A stretch of DNA of 64,000 nt from Listeria ivanovii subsp. londoniensis (GCF_000763495.1 NZ_CP009576.1:2981036-3045035); one strand, 5' to 3'. Positions 25,232-36,034 are shown, numbered from the stretch's first letter. Translations and numbers: made by a program. The notes: a model not told the origin generated them from the sequence alone.

Positions 25232-26953
25232 ATGAAAGTATTGTTTCATCATCTTAAAAATTACAAACTACAAGCAACACTATCGACACTGTTTGTAGTC
25301 GTCATGGTTATCTCACAACTATGGCAACCAAAATTACTCCAACAAGTTCTAGATGCCATTATGAAAGATGATATGGACAAAATCTCGTCCATTGGCGTAC
25401 TGCTAATCGGTATCGCTGCTGTTGGCCTTGTCGCAGGGGTTCTAAATACGATTCTTTCTGCCAAAGTCGCTCAAGGCGTTGGTGCAGATATTCGTGAATC
25501 TAGTTTTCGCAAAATCCAAACATTTTCATTTAGTAATATTGAAAAACTTTCGACCGGTAACCTTGTTGTAAGACAAACAAATGATATTACTCAGGTCCAA
25601 AACTTAGTGATGCTTTCACTACAATCGCTAACGAGAATTCCGATTATGTTCATTGGAGCTTTTATCTTAGCGATGTTTACTTTACCTGAATTATGGTGGG
25701 TAATTATTGTTCTTGTTGTTCTCGTTGTTCTGATTGTCGTGTTCACTTTCGGTTCGATGGGTAAACATTTTGCGATTATTCAAAGCTTGATTGATCGTGT
25801 AAATGCCATCGCGAAAGAAAACCTTGCTGGAATGCGCGTTGTTAAATCTTTCGTCCAAGAAGACAACGAAATTGGTCGCTTCACTACTGTCAGTGACAAA
25901 TTAACTCGTCATACAATTATCGTTGGAACACTTTTCTCCGTGATGATTCCTGCATTTATGCTCGTTTCTAACTTAGCAATTGTTGTTTCTATCTACTTTG
26001 TTGGCGATATGGCAGCGGATAATCCTGAAGTTATCGGGGCAATTGCCTCCTTTATGAACTATCTTATGCAAATTATGATGGCAATTATTATCGGCGGGAT
26101 GCTGATGATGATGGCTTCACGTGCACTTATTTCATTGAAACGTATTACCGAAGTACTTGAAACAGAGCCAGATATTACGTACAACGAAAATGCACCTGAA
26201 CAAGACCTAGATGGTACAGTAGAATTTCGCCATGTTAGTTTTAAATACGACGGCGATGATACACCCGCGCTGCAAGATATCTCCTTTAAGGCAGGTGTTG
26301 GGGAAATGGTAGGAATCGTTGGTGCCACTGGTTCTGGTAAGTCAACCCTTGCCCAGCTAATCCCTCGCCTTTATGACCCAACAGAAGGTGAAGTTATTAT
26401 TGGTGGAACTAACTTAAAAGATATTAACAAAAAAACGCTTCGAAATACCGTTTCTTTCGTTCTTCAACGTGCGATTCTTTTCTCTGGAACGATTGCAGAT
26501 AATTTACGTCATGGTAAAAAAGATGCAACACCCGAAGAAATGGAAAAAGCGAGTAAAATCGCCCAAGCTAAAGAGTTCATTGACAAACAAGCGAAACTCT
26601 ATGACGCTCCTGTTTCTGAACGTGGGAATAACTTCTCTGGTGGGCAGAAACAACGCTTATCGATCACTCGTGGCGTTATCGGTTCTCCTAAAGTATTAAT
26701 TCTCGATGACAGTACTAGTGCGCTTGATGCGAAGTCTGAGAAATTAGTAAAAGAAGCACTTAATAAAGAACTCGACCACACCACTACCTTTATCATTGCC
26801 CAAAAAATTTCCTCAGTGATTCAAGCAGATAAAATTCTTGTTCTTGATCAAGGAAAACTAGTTGGCGTCGGTTCTCACAAAGAACTTATTAAAGAAAATG
26901 CGGTTTACCGTGAAATCTATGACACTCAAAAAGGCAAGGAGGTAACTGCATAA
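25232..26953 (+). CDS. ABC exporter subunit with degenerate ATP site (YheI-like)
   Basis: This is a 573-residue half-transporter with six membrane segments (residues 15-300) and an ATPase domain. Walker [10 protein letters not shown] is near 364 and the signature FSGGQ near 468 is intact. Walker B ends in LDDS instead of LDEA, and the H-loop reads AQK instead of AHR, so its own hydrolysis residues are altered. Its signature completes the good site of the partner encoded next. This is the pattern of asymmetric heterodimers such as BmrCD, LmrCD and YheIH. Its stop overlaps the partner's start by one base (TAATG). Confidence 0.9.
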   Translation: MKVLFHHLKNYKLQATLSTLFVVVMVISQLWQPKLLQQVLDAIMKDDMDKISSIGVLLIGIAAVGLVAGVLNTILSAKVAQGVGADIRESSFRKIQTFSFSNIEKLSTGNLVVRQTNDITQVQNLVMLSLQSLTRIPIMFIGAFILAMFTLPELWWVIIVLVVLVVLIVVFTFGSMGKHFAIIQSLIDRVNAIAKENLAGMRVVKSFVQEDNEIGRFTTVSDKLTRHTIIVGTLFSVMIPAFMLVSNLAIVVSIYFVGDMAADNPEVIGAIASFMNYLMQIMMAIIIGGMLMMMASRALISLKRITEVLETEPDITYNENAPEQDLDGTVEFRHVSFKYDGDDTPALQDISFKAGVGEMVGIVGATGSGKSTLAQLIPRLYDPTEGEVIIGGTNLKDINKKTLRNTVSFVLQRAILFSGTIADNLRHGKKDATPEEMEKASKIAQAKEFIDKQAKLYDAPVSERGNNFSGGQKQRLSITRGVIGSPKVLILDDSTSALDAKSEKLVKEALNKELDHTTTFIIAQKISSVIQADKILVLDQGKLVGVGSHKELIKENAVYREIYDTQKGKEVTA

Positions 26954-28725
26954 TGAAAGAGTTTAAACAAATTAGCCGCTTTTTCTGGCACTATCTCAAA
27001 GGTTATAAACCACAACTTGCTGTCATTTTAGTTGCTGTCATTTTTGCAACATACCTGCAAGTAAAAGCACCACAATATATCGGTAATGCTGTTCAAGAGC
27101 TAGGCGATTACGTCGTTCGGTTAATGCAAACTGGCGTGGACGATAAGAGCGACTTCATCCATATTATTTGGATGCTCGTTCTCTGCTACGTACTGCTCGC
27201 CGCTGCCACTTTTATCCAAAGTATTATTATGACCGGAGTAGCTGGCAAATCGACGAACAGAATGCGTATAGGGCTTTTCCGCAAGATGGAAAAACTATCG
27301 ATTCGTTTCTTTGATAGCCGCAATGATGGCGAAATGCTTAGTCGTTTCACTAGTGACTTGGATAACATTTCCAACACACTAAATCAGGCGCTTATTCAAG
27401 TTCTTTCTAATATCGCACTAATGGTTGGTGTTATCATCATGATGTTCCAACAAAATGTAGAACTTGCTTTTGTTACACTAATTTCAGCACCGTTTGCAGT
27501 AGCTATTGCAACGATTATTATCCGAAAAGCCCGTAAGTATGTCGATGTGCAACAAGATGAACTAGGCGTATTAAACGGCTATATCGATGAAAAAATTTCT
27601 GGTCAAAAAATTATTATCACTAATGGCTTGGAAGAAGAAACGATTGAAGGCTTTGTCAAACAAAATAATGTCGTAAAAGAGGCGACTTACAAAGGCCAAG
27701 TTTACTCTGGTTTACTTTTCCCAATGATGCAAGGTATTTCACTACTTAATACAGCAATTGTTATCTTCTTTGGAGGATGGTTAGCTTTAAATGGTGACTT
27801 AGAACGTACTGCTGCTCTTGGTTTGATTGTCATGTTTGTCCAGTATTCACAACAGTTCTATATGCCACTAACGCAAATCTCGTCCCAGTATAGTTTACTG
27901 CAACTTGCAATCACTGGTGCGCGCCGTGTTAGCGAAGTATTTGCCGAGGAAGAAGAAGTCGAACGTGCAAATCTGCAAACCATTGATGGTATTAACAAAG
28001 GCGTTAAGCTAGATCATGTCGATTTTGCTTACGACCCTGAAAAGCCAGTTTTAAAAGATGTTTCGATTGATGTAAGTAAAGGGAAAATGGTTGCACTTGT
28101 TGGCCCAACTGGTTCTGGTAAGACTACTGTTATGAACTTGCTGAATCGGTTCTATAACGTTGATGGCGGTTCAATTTTGTTTGATGACATTGATATTCGT
28201 GACATTAGGCTAGATTCACTACGGAAGCAAGTTGGCATCGTGCTGCAAGACTCGGTACTCTTCACTGGTACGATTCGTGATAATATTATTTTCGGTAAGC
28301 CAGAAGCAACAGACGAAGAAGTTCTTGATGCAGCAAAACAAGCTAACATCCATGACTTCATCATGAGTCTAGAAAATGGCTACGATACGGAGATTAGCGA
28401 TGAAAACAATATTTTCAGTGTCGGTCAAAAGCAGTTAATGAGTATTGCTAGAACTATCATTACTAACCCTTCTCTACTAATTCTAGATGAAGCAACGAGT
28501 AATGTAGACACCGTAACAGAAAGCAGAATCCAAAAAGCAATGGATAATGTAATCTCTGGTAGAACAAGTTTCGTTATTGCCCACCGTTTAAAAACAATCC
28601 TCGATGCTGACCATATTGTGGTGCTACACCAAGGAGAAGTTATTGAGCAAGGTAATCACGATGAATTGATGAAAGCAAAAGGATTTTATTCGGAGCTTTA
28701 TCATAATCAGTTTGTGATTGAATAG
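26953..28725 (+). CDS. ABC exporter subunit with canonical hydrolysis residues (YheH-like)
   Basis: This is a 590-residue half-transporter, the partner of the previous gene. Walker [10 protein letters not shown] is near residue 384, and Walker B LILDEATS and the H-loop AHR are intact. The signature is FSVGQ where most have LSGGQ, so it forms the weak half of the degenerate site. Together the two proteins have one full and one degenerate ATP site. These exporters move drugs or lipids out of the cell. A terminator follows at once. Confidence 0.9.
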   Translation: MKEFKQISRFFWHYLKGYKPQLAVILVAVIFATYLQVKAPQYIGNAVQELGDYVVRLMQTGVDDKSDFIHIIWMLVLCYVLLAAATFIQSIIMTGVAGKSTNRMRIGLFRKMEKLSIRFFDSRNDGEMLSRFTSDLDNISNTLNQALIQVLSNIALMVGVIIMMFQQNVELAFVTLISAPFAVAIATIIIRKARKYVDVQQDELGVLNGYIDEKISGQKIIITNGLEEETIEGFVKQNNVVKEATYKGQVYSGLLFPMMQGISLLNTAIVIFFGGWLALNGDLERTAALGLIVMFVQYSQQFYMPLTQISSQYSLLQLAITGARRVSEVFAEEEEVERANLQTIDGINKGVKLDHVDFAYDPEKPVLKDVSIDVSKGKMVALVGPTGSGKTTVMNLLNRFYNVDGGSILFDDIDIRDIRLDSLRKQVGIVLQDSVLFTGTIRDNIIFGKPEATDEEVLDAAKQANIHDFIMSLENGYDTEISDENNIFSVGQKQLMSIARTIITNPSLLILDEATSNVDTVTESRIQKAMDNVISGRTSFVIAHRLKTILDADHIVVLHQGEVIEQGNHDELMKAKGFYSELYHNQFVIE

Positions 28726-28732
28726 AAATTAA

Positions 28733-28767
28733 AAAGTCGATTTCCCGGATTTGGGAAATCGACTTTT
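28733..28767. terminator. Bidirectional terminator between ABC operon and dacA
   Basis: AAAGTCGATTTCCC (28733-28746) and GGGAAATCGACTTT (28753-28766) form a 14-bp stem with T residues after it on the plus strand and A residues before it. It also contains Noc-site halves, but with a six-base insert. Confidence 0.85.
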
Positions 28768-30105
28768 TTAATTAAACCAACCTTGCACACCGTCAGCCAC
28801 ATAATTGCCAACACCTGTAAAGAATGATCCAACTGCTTGTGCGGAAAGGGCAAACCAGTTTGCTTTTTCGACGTCGCTAGCAGTCACAACTTTAACATTT
28901 TCTGTTTGTGATCCGTCAAGATAGCCTAATTTGTCGCCATCTTTCAAGGAGACAGCCATTTCGCCAACTTCGGTATTTTTCTTGACTGGTGCTTCTAATG
29001 TTTTATCTTTGAGTGTAACCTTTGTAGTTAATTTTGGTTCATTGCCATTTTTTGGTACGACTAGTTTTACTGCATCTTTTGTAACAAGTCCAACTGTATC
29101 GTCCTTACCTTTATCTACGGCAATAGTGGAAGGATTTTTCACTTTCGAGTCTGCTTTTTGCACTTCTTTTACTTGAAAATTATTAAAAGAGTAGTCTAGC
29201 ATTTTGTTGGTTTCGTCAAAACGGGCACTAGTATGTTCTCCTTCGCCCCCACCATTAGCATGAAGTACGACCGTGATTACACGCATACCATTTTGCACAG
29301 CAGTAGCCGTCAAACACATACCTGCATAATCTGTTGTTCCGGTTTTCAGTCCGTCTACACCTTCACGACCGTAAATCAGACCTGGCAGTAGCCAGTTCCA
29401 GTTTGTCATGTCGGTTTGGTCAGATGTCCCTTTACGAAATTCCTTTTTGGTCGTGCTTGCTGTTTTAAGTACTTCTGGATAGTCATTAATTAAGTGTTTC
29501 GCTAATTTTGCCATACCGCGAGCTGTCATTTTGTTTTCATCTTTTGGACCACCAACTTGCTGACCGCCTTTTAAATCTTCGTTATTAAGACCAGTTGAGT
29601 TAACAAATTGATGCTCACCAAGCTTTAGTTCTTCTGCTTTTTTGTTCATCATCGCTACGAACTCTTTTTCAGAACCAGCAATTTTTTCAGAAATAGCAAT
29701 TGCTGCACCGTTTGCTGAATAAATCGCCATTGCTTCGTATAATTCTTGCACTGTGTACTGTTCGCCTAGTCTCAGCGGCACATTGGATAATGAGGTATCT
29801 TGAGAAACCTTGTACGCATATTCAGAAATGGTTACTTTATCGTCCCATTTTAGCTTTCCATCATTAATTGCTTCAAGTAGTAAGTATTCATCCATCATTT
29901 TTGTCATTGATGCGATACCCATGAGTTTATCAGCGTCTTTTGAATACAAAATTTTTCCTGTACTTTCTTCAATTGCGATGGCTGCATTTGCATTTACGTT
30001 TGGTGCTTCTGCGGCTTCCGCTAAATTCGGACTTACCAAAAAGCCACTTACTGCAAGGGATACAGCCATGATAGCAATCCCAGCTTTTTTTATTATATTT
30101 TCCAC
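28768..30105 (-). CDS. dacA: D-alanyl-D-alanine carboxypeptidase (PBP5 type)
   Basis: This is a 445-residue exported, membrane-associated penicillin-binding protein that trims the terminal D-Ala from peptidoglycan stem peptides. A signal peptide ends near AEAAEA (residue 32). The active-site set is Ser66-x2-Lys69 (SMTK), Ser130-Ala-Asn132, and Lys254-Thr-Gly256. A PBP5 C-terminal beta domain follows, and an amphipathic anchor is at the end (FFTGVGNYVADGVQGWF). The start is GTG at 30105, chosen because AAGGAG lies eight bases before it and no ATG fits. Single gene with its own terminator region. Confidence 0.95.
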   Translation of the reverse strand: MENIIKKAGIAIMAVSLAVSGFLVSPNLAEAAEAPNVNANAAIAIEESTGKILYSKDADKLMGIASMTKMMDEYLLLEAINDGKLKWDDKVTISEYAYKVSQDTSLSNVPLRLGEQYTVQELYEAMAIYSANGAAIAISEKIAGSEKEFVAMMNKKAEELKLGEHQFVNSTGLNNEDLKGGQQVGGPKDENKMTARGMAKLAKHLINDYPEVLKTASTTKKEFRKGTSDQTDMTNWNWLLPGLIYGREGVDGLKTGTTDYAGMCLTATAVQNGMRVITVVLHANGGGEGEHTSARFDETNKMLDYSFNNFQVKEVQKADSKVKNPSTIAVDKGKDDTVGLVTKDAVKLVVPKNGNEPKLTTKVTLKDKTLEAPVKKNTEVGEMAVSLKDGDKLGYLDGSQTENVKVVTASDVEKANWFALSAQAVGSFFTGVGNYVADGVQGWFN

Positions 30106-30170
30106 TGCAACTTCTCCTTCGTTTAAGCAAAAAAATGCTCATGTTATCTATAATCTATATTTTCATCAAG

Positions 30171-30205
30171 AACCCTATTGTAAGTTCCCTTTTTCCAATA
30201 GGGTT
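30171..30205. terminator. Hairpin after the CocE-family gene
   Basis: AACCCTATTG (30171-30180) pairs exactly with CAATAGGGTT (30196-30205). T-richness is better on the plus strand, so it is a weaker minus-strand terminator. It lies between the CocE gene stop and the dacA promoter. Confidence 0.5.
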
Positions 30206-30282
30206 CATTTTTCAGGCGGATACTTTCATATTTTACCATGATTTAATATCCTCGTATATAAAACTTTTCGCCCAAAGACGAA

Positions 30283-31950
30283 CTATCTAACAATTGGTAA
30301 TAGGATATGTGACGGGTATTCTGGGCTATGATAAATGGTTTGGTTTGCAACTTGACTTTCGGTGGAGTTAATAAAGCTCTCTCCTGTGTTTGGGTTCGGG
30401 TCGAATCTTGGAAAGTTACTAGAAGAAATTTCGACACGGATTTGGTGTCCTTTTCGAAATAGATTACTTGTTGCCCATAAATCAATTGTGTATTCATTGA
30501 TATTATTTTGCACTCGATCACCGTACTGCTTAGCTGCGCGAATAATCCCGTCAGCGAGGTTAAATGCTCTACCATCTGGGAATACATCTACTAGTTTAGC
30601 AGTAAAATCAGTGTTTGGCGCATCTGTTTTAGCCCATAACCTTACTTGCACAGATCCTGTTACTTCTAACGCTTCAGTTAATGGTGCTGTTGTATAGCAA
30701 AGTATATCTTCCCGCAATTCTAATGCTTGTTGGTCGCGCGGTCCGTCAGCATGCAGTTCCTTGTGCAGCGTTCCTCCACCATTAGACGGCACGGGATTTT
30801 CTGGGTTGTAGCTAAATGTAGCTTCAGAATCAGTAGTTGGTTGTGTAAACTCGGCGCTTACTTTCCCTTTTTGAAAATAGAGCGGTGTAATGGTTGCATT
30901 TTCAGGTGGCCATTCTTCGGTAGTTTTCCACTCATTTAGCCCCATAACAAAGTAATTAATTGGCGCTATTTCTGGAAGTGGTTTTTGTTTTAGCCAGTGA
31001 TTAAACCATTCGATATGCCGTTTATGCATACTCGCTTCCCCCCACGCATTAGCAGCCATTCCAAAATCACGGTCACCAATCATTTGCCCAAAATTAGCAT
31101 GTGTCCATGGTCCAATTACCAGCCGATCGCCAAGCCCTCTAGTGTGTCCATTTTGGAAATTAGCAATTGTTTTATCTAGAAAACAGTCATACCAGCCAGC
31201 GACATGGAGGCCGGGAACTTTGATTTTTTCGTAATTACTTTTAGCATCAATTCCCTGCCAGTGGCTGTGCGTTGGTTCATAATCAAGTAATTGGGAAAAA
31301 TAGGGCATTTCTTCGGGACCAATTGCCGGCCAATTTTTGTATGGTTTGAACTTGTAAAGTGCATCTAGGCTATCTAGATTTTTCATTAACTTGTCTATTG
31401 CTTGTTTTAGCTCTTCTCGCGTCTCGTATTTTCTTGCGAGCATATTTGGTAGCATTGATTCGAGATTCCATGTCTCCCACATACCTAGTTCAAGTGCGCC
31501 ATCATGATCATTAAACACGTCTGTCATGCTATTTTGTGCCATAATTGGTGCAATTGCCTTCAAATGCTTATTTCCACTAATTGCTGCTAATATCTGCGTG
31601 TAGCCATAGTAAGATAAGCCAAACATCCCTACGTCCCCATTTGAGTAAGGAAGTTTAGCTGCCCATTCAATGGTATCGTAACCGTCATCAACTTCTGCTA
31701 TGTAAGGGACAAATTCTCCTTCTGATGTATATCTGCCGCGGACATCTTGAACGATAACGATATAACCTTGCTCTGCCAAAATATTAGGTCTAATAAAGTG
31801 AAGTCCGTATGCTTTGCTATAAGGTAACCGCGTAAGTAAAACTGGATATTCCCCTTCGTCTGCTGGGCGATATATATCTGCATAAAGCGTTACCTCGTCC
31901 CGCATCTTAGCTGGAATGTCTGTTTCTATAATTAATCGATTATGTTTCAC
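30283..31950 (-). CDS. CocE/NonD-family serine hydrolase (X-Pro dipeptidyl-peptidase-like)
   Basis: This is a 555-residue protein with an alpha/beta hydrolase domain (residues 10-320) and a C-terminal jelly-roll X-Pro dipeptidyl-peptidase domain (GHQIRVEISSSNFPRFDPNP). The nucleophile Ser is in GLSYYG. No signal peptide, so cytosolic. Family members cleave acyl esters or dipeptides, and the substrate is unknown here. I chose GTG at 31950 (VKHNRLII), nine bases after AAGGAG; the ATG at 31959 directly abuts AAGGAG, and frames from 32028 cross it. The start codon lies inside a perfect parS site. Confidence 0.85.
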   Translation of the reverse strand: MKHNRLIIETDIPAKMRDEVTLYADIYRPADEGEYPVLLTRLPYSKAYGLHFIRPNILAEQGYIVIVQDVRGRYTSEGEFVPYIAEVDDGYDTIEWAAKLPYSNGDVGMFGLSYYGYTQILAAISGNKHLKAIAPIMAQNSMTDVFNDHDGALELGMWETWNLESMLPNMLARKYETREELKQAIDKLMKNLDSLDALYKFKPYKNWPAIGPEEMPYFSQLLDYEPTHSHWQGIDAKSNYEKIKVPGLHVAGWYDCFLDKTIANFQNGHTRGLGDRLVIGPWTHANFGQMIGDRDFGMAANAWGEASMHKRHIEWFNHWLKQKPLPEIAPINYFVMGLNEWKTTEEWPPENATITPLYFQKGKVSAEFTQPTTDSEATFSYNPENPVPSNGGGTLHKELHADGPRDQQALELREDILCYTTAPLTEALEVTGSVQVRLWAKTDAPNTDFTAKLVDVFPDGRAFNLADGIIRAAKQYGDRVQNNINEYTIDLWATSNLFRKGHQIRVEISSSNFPRFDPNPNTGESFINSTESQVANQTIYHSPEYPSHILLPIVR

Positions 31951-31958
31951 GTGAAACA
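31943..31958. promoter_or_regulatory. parS site, 16 of 16, over a start codon
   Basis: TGTTTCACGTGAAACA covers the spacer and GTG start of the CocE-family gene. ParB binding would sit on the translation start region of the DNA. Confidence 0.9.
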
Positions 31959-32012
31959 TCTCCTTTTTGATATGAATTCTCATTTTATTGTTTCGTAAAT
32001 GGCAGTTTATGT

Positions 32013-32055
32013 CAAACAAAGCGACCAACTCATTTTGAGTGGGTCGCTTTGTTTG
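32013..32055 (-). terminator. Terminator after topB
   Basis: CAAACAAAGCGACC (32013-32026) and GGTCGCTTTGTTTG (32042-32055) form a 14-bp stem with an inner ACTC/GAGT pair. The trailing T-run on the minus strand is short (TTTG-TTTG), so strength is moderate. Confidence 0.65.
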
Positions 32056-32058
32056 ATT

Positions 32059-34212
32059 TTATTTATCTAGTTTTAGTTTAGCGAGAGCTTCTGCCATTGG
32101 ATTATTAAATGGTTCATCTTCTTGCTTGTTTTGTTTTTTCATAAATTTAGCTACGTCTGTTTTTGAGACATTCTTATTTTTTTGCTTATCGCGACGTTCT
32201 TGGAAAGCGGATAGCTTCTCACGATACCCACAAACACAAACAAATAGCTGTTTGTCACCTTCACCACGCATTTCCATCCGTTTATGGCAATTAGGACAAC
32301 GGGCATTGGTTGTTCTCGAAAGTGATTCACGGTGTCCGCATTCGCGGTCTTGACATACTAACATTGTACCGCGTTTACCTTTAACTTTTAGCATTGGCTT
32401 CCCGCAATCAGGACATTTTTGTGAAGTAATATTATCATGTCGAAATTTCTTATCATTTTGCTTAATTTCCAATACTGCTTTTTTCGCATAATCGCGCATT
32501 TCTGCAGTAAACTTACGATAATCTAATTCACCTTTGGCAATTTTAGATAGTTTTTGTTCCCAACGAGCAGTTAATTCCGGGGACTTCAAGTCTTCTGGAA
32601 CTAGCTCAAGTAGTTGACGTCCTTTAGAAGTAATTTGGATGTCCTTACCTTGCTTTTCTAGGGAGAAGCTGTTAAAAAGTTTTTCAATGATGTCTGCTCG
32701 AGTTGCAACAGTTCCAAGTCCACCTGTATCACCAAGCGTTTTCGCTAGCGCTTTACTTGATGTTTCCATATATTTTGCTGGATTTTCCATTGCAGATAAA
32801 AGTGTTGCTTCATTAAATCTAGCGGGCGGCTTAGTTTTTCCAGTTTCTAAATTTACTCGTTTAACTGGAATTTTATCGCCTTTTTTCATTTTGGTCAGCT
32901 GATCTGGTTCGCGTGCTTCCCCGTAAATGCTTTTCCAACCAAGTGATTTAACGACTTTTCCTTTTACCGTGAAATCTTCTTGACCAATTTTTGCTTTAAC
33001 AGAGGTTTCTTCATACACATATGGGTCTGAAAGTACTGCTAAGAAACGTTTGACAACTAAGTCATAGATTTTTCTTTCTTTATCGCTTAAGTCTCCAAGT
33101 GAAACGGATTGTTCTGTCGGGATAATCGCATGGTGATCACTAACTTTGCTGTTATCTACGAACGATTTATTAGCTTTGATAGGCTTGCTACTAATTTGGC
33201 GCGCGGCTTTCGCATTTTCACCAACGCCACATGCTTGCAGACGTTCTTTTAAGGTTGGAACGATATCCGTAGAAATAAAGCGTGAGTCCGTTCGAGGATA
33301 AGTTAAAATTTTATGACGCTCATACAGTGTTTGCATAATGTTAAGCGTTTCTTTTGCCGAAAAGTCATAACGATTATTGGCATCGCGTTGAAGTTCTGTC
33401 AGGTCATATAGCCCTGGAGAAAATGTTTTCTTTTCTTTCATAGAAACATCGGTAATAACAGCTGTTTCACCCTGTAAAGATTTCACTAGTTTTTCAGCTA
33501 AAGCTCTATCAAAGGTTTGCCCATTGTTCCACGTGAAACATTCTTGCTCAGTTAAAGCAGTAATTCCGTAGTACTCACGTGGTTTAAAGTTGCGAATTTC
33601 TTCTTCACGATGCTGAATCATCGCAAGTGTAGGTGTTTGAACTCGCCCACATGAAAGTTGAGCATTATATTTGGTAGTAAGTGCTCGTGTTGCGTTAATC
33701 CCAACTACCCAGTCAGCTTCCGAACGCGCAACAGCAGAATGATATAGATTTTCGTAGGCTTTTCCAGGTTTTAAATGTTCAAAGCCTTCGCGAATTGCTT
33801 TGTCGGTTACAGATGAAATCCATAGTCGTTTAAGTGGCTTCTTGATTTTTGCATAATCAATAATCCAGCGCGCAACAAGTTCGCCTTCTCGTCCTGCATC
33901 GGTTGCAATAACGATGGTTGTAATATCGGTACGATTCATTAGTTTTTTCACTGTCTCGTATTGTTTTCGTGTTTGTTTAATTGGTTCTAGCTTCATTTTT
34001 TCTGGCAGCATCGGTAAATCTTCCATATTCCAATTTTTATATTTGGGGTCGTAGCGTTCTGGGTCTGCTAGCGTGACAAGGTGTCCAAGCGCCCAAGTAA
34101 CAACATACTTTCCGCCTTCTAAATAGCCATTTTTCCCTTGTTTAGCACCGAGTACGCGACCAATATCTTTACCGACAGACGGTTTCTCTGCCAATACTAA
34201 TGTTTTTGTCAT
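32059..34212 (-). CDS. topB: DNA topoisomerase III
   Basis: This is a 717-residue type IA topoisomerase that relaxes or decatenates DNA through a transient 5' phosphotyrosine. The Toprim start is EKPSVGKDIGRVL, and the active Tyr near residue 305 is in ILTYPRTDSR. The core runs to about 590. Two Cys-rich zinc ribbons follow (KCPDCGKPML..CQDRECGH and RCPNCHKRM..CVCGYRE), as in Firmicute TopB. A parS site (33525-33540) lies inside the gene. It ends 47 bp from recQ on the same strand, which fits the known TopB-RecQ cooperation. Confidence 0.95.
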   Translation of the reverse strand: MTKTLVLAEKPSVGKDIGRVLGAKQGKNGYLEGGKYVVTWALGHLVTLADPERYDPKYKNWNMEDLPMLPEKMKLEPIKQTRKQYETVKKLMNRTDITTIVIATDAGREGELVARWIIDYAKIKKPLKRLWISSVTDKAIREGFEHLKPGKAYENLYHSAVARSEADWVVGINATRALTTKYNAQLSCGRVQTPTLAMIQHREEEIRNFKPREYYGITALTEQECFTWNNGQTFDRALAEKLVKSLQGETAVITDVSMKEKKTFSPGLYDLTELQRDANNRYDFSAKETLNIMQTLYERHKILTYPRTDSRFISTDIVPTLKERLQACGVGENAKAARQISSKPIKANKSFVDNSKVSDHHAIIPTEQSVSLGDLSDKERKIYDLVVKRFLAVLSDPYVYEETSVKAKIGQEDFTVKGKVVKSLGWKSIYGEAREPDQLTKMKKGDKIPVKRVNLETGKTKPPARFNEATLLSAMENPAKYMETSSKALAKTLGDTGGLGTVATRADIIEKLFNSFSLEKQGKDIQITSKGRQLLELVPEDLKSPELTARWEQKLSKIAKGELDYRKFTAEMRDYAKKAVLEIKQNDKKFRHDNITSQKCPDCGKPMLKVKGKRGTMLVCQDRECGHRESLSRTTNARCPNCHKRMEMRGEGDKQLFVCVCGYREKLSAFQERRDKQKNKNVSKTDVAKFMKKQNKQEDEPFNNPMAEALAKLKLDK
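33525..33540. promoter_or_regulatory. parS site, Bacillus consensus form
   Basis: TGTTCCACGTGAAACA is identical to the 16-bp B. subtilis parS. It lies in the coding sequence of topB. Confidence 0.9.
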
Positions 34213-34258
34213 CTGTCAAAATCCTCTCTTCTATCCTATTTATCGTAACACAACTTAT

Positions 34259-36034
34259 CTATTCTTTCACTGCCTCTTGTTGTAAAATTGCCAAGAATTC
34301 TGCTCCGTATTTATCACGTTTCATTGCACCAATACCTTTAATTTCTAAAAGTGCCTCTTCGTCTTGCGGCAAGTATGCGCACATTTCCCGTAAAGTTTCA
34401 TCGGAAAAAATGATATACGGCGGTACTTTATGTTTCGAAGCTAATTCTCTTCGCACTTCACGGAGTTGTTCAAATAAATCACTATTTACTTCTATTTTCA
34501 CTTTTTCTGCTCGTTTTGCTTGTTTTCGTTCAACTTTTAATTCACCTCGTAGCACTGAAACTGCTCGTTCCGTCAATTTTAAGGCAGGGAACTGGCTATC
34601 AGTTGGTTGTAAATACTTTTCAGCTATGAGGTAATCAATAAGTTGCAGAACATCATTTTGAGAAGCATCTTTCATTAACCCATAGGTACTCAGTTCATCA
34701 AAGCGCCAGTCTTTTACTTTTTGATCAGCTGAACCAGTTAATACTTTGGCAATCAGAACTTTTCCAAAGCGCTCTCCCATTCGTTTAATACAAGAAAAAA
34801 CTTGCTGCGCTAAAATCGTTACATCAGTGGCTTCTCTAGTATCTAAGCAGTTGCTACACTTCCCACAATTCTCTTCATCATCACCAAAATATTGAACAAT
34901 ATACTTTTGCAAACAGATTTCCGTATAGCCGTAACCTGTCATTTGGCGTAATTTGGCAAATTCGTTCTGTTTCCGCTCCTCGTCCATTTCGGATTGTTCA
35001 ATTAAAAATTGCTGGATTCTGCTATCTTGTGGTGAAAAAAGCAAGATACAATCGCTCGGCACCCCGTCTCGCCCAGCACGTCCCGCTTCTTGGTAGTACG
35101 CCTCAATATTTCGTGGAATGTTATAGTGAATAACAAAGCGTACATTAGACTTATTAATTCCCATTCCAAATGCATTTGTGGCAACGATTACACGAATATC
35201 ATCGTATAGAAACTTCTCTTGCCAATCTTGTCTTGCCAAATCGCTCATTCCACCGTGATACATTCCGGATTCAACGCCTTTTTTTAGTAAAAAAGCATGC
35301 AAACGTTCTACTTCCTTACGCGTCGAAGCATAAACAATACCAGATTCTGTCTTGTTTTTTGTTAAATAATCCATCAAATACTTATCTTTATCTTGCCCTT
35401 TAACAACTTGAAATGACAAATTATCTCTCGAAAAGCCTGTTTTCACGACTGAATTAGGCTGGATTCGGAGCAACCGACAAATATCGTCTGAAACAGCTTG
35501 AGTTGCAGTTGCTGTTAGCGCGATAACAAGCGGTCTTTTCTTCATTTTATCTAAACTATCACACAGCGTTAAATAGCTTGGTCTAAAGTCGTGTCCCCAC
35601 TGTGAAATACAGTGAGCCTCATCAATCGCGAATAAGGAAATCGGTACTTGTTCGATTAAGCGCTGAAAACCGGGCGTTTCGATTCGTTCTGGAGCAATAT
35701 AGAGCATCTTAAGTTCTCCTGAAAAAGCGGCATCTAAACGAAGATCGATTTCGTGAGTAGTTAGTGTACTATTTATAAAAGTGGCTCGAATCCCTTCAGA
35801 AACCAGCGCATCTACCTGATCCTTCATTAATGAAATAAGTGGAGAAACAACGATAGTTAGTCCATCAAATAAAAGTGCTGGAATTTGGTAACAAAGCGAT
35901 TTCCCACCACCTGTTGGCATGATTGCGAGGGTATCTTCTCCCGCGCAAAGTTTGGAAATGACATCCACTTGACCAGCCCGAAAATCTTGATAACCAAAAT
36001 TCTGTTGTAAAATAAGTTTTGCTTGCTCTATCAT
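34259..36034 (-). CDS. recQ: ATP-dependent DNA helicase RecQ
   Basis: This is a 591-residue 3'-5' helicase used in recombination and fork repair. Walker A is PTGGGKSLCYQ, DEAH is IDEAHCISQWGHDFR, and motif VI is in YYQEAGRAGRDG. A zinc site (CLQKYIVQYFGDDEENCGKCSNC), RQC domain (about 400-500) and one C-terminal HRDC domain (about 515-585) complete the bacterial layout. Length is typical. It lies 47 bp upstream of topB and may be cotranscribed with it. Confidence 0.95.
   Translation of the reverse strand: MIEQAKLILQQNFGYQDFRAGQVDVISKLCAGEDTLAIMPTGGGKSLCYQIPALLFDGLTIVVSPLISLMKDQVDALVSEGIRATFINSTLTTHEIDLRLDAAFSGELKMLYIAPERIETPGFQRLIEQVPISLFAIDEAHCISQWGHDFRPSYLTLCDSLDKMKKRPLVIALTATATQAVSDDICRLLRIQPNSVVKTGFSRDNLSFQVVKGQDKDKYLMDYLTKNKTESGIVYASTRKEVERLHAFLLKKGVESGMYHGGMSDLARQDWQEKFLYDDIRVIVATNAFGMGINKSNVRFVIHYNIPRNIEAYYQEAGRAGRDGVPSDCILLFSPQDSRIQQFLIEQSEMDEERKQNEFAKLRQMTGYGYTEICLQKYIVQYFGDDEENCGKCSNCLDTREATDVTILAQQVFSCIKRMGERFGKVLIAKVLTGSADQKVKDWRFDELSTYGLMKDASQNDVLQLIDYLIAEKYLQPTDSQFPALKLTERAVSVLRGELKVERKQAKRAEKVKIEVNSDLFEQLREVRRELASKHKVPPYIIFSDETLREMCAYLPQDEEALLEIKGIGAMKRDKYGAEFLAILQQEAVKE

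Noticed and set aside
28741..28760. ATTTCCC and GGGAAAT halves as a Noc site
   Set aside because: The halves are separated by extra bases (GGATTT) and form the stem of a terminator.
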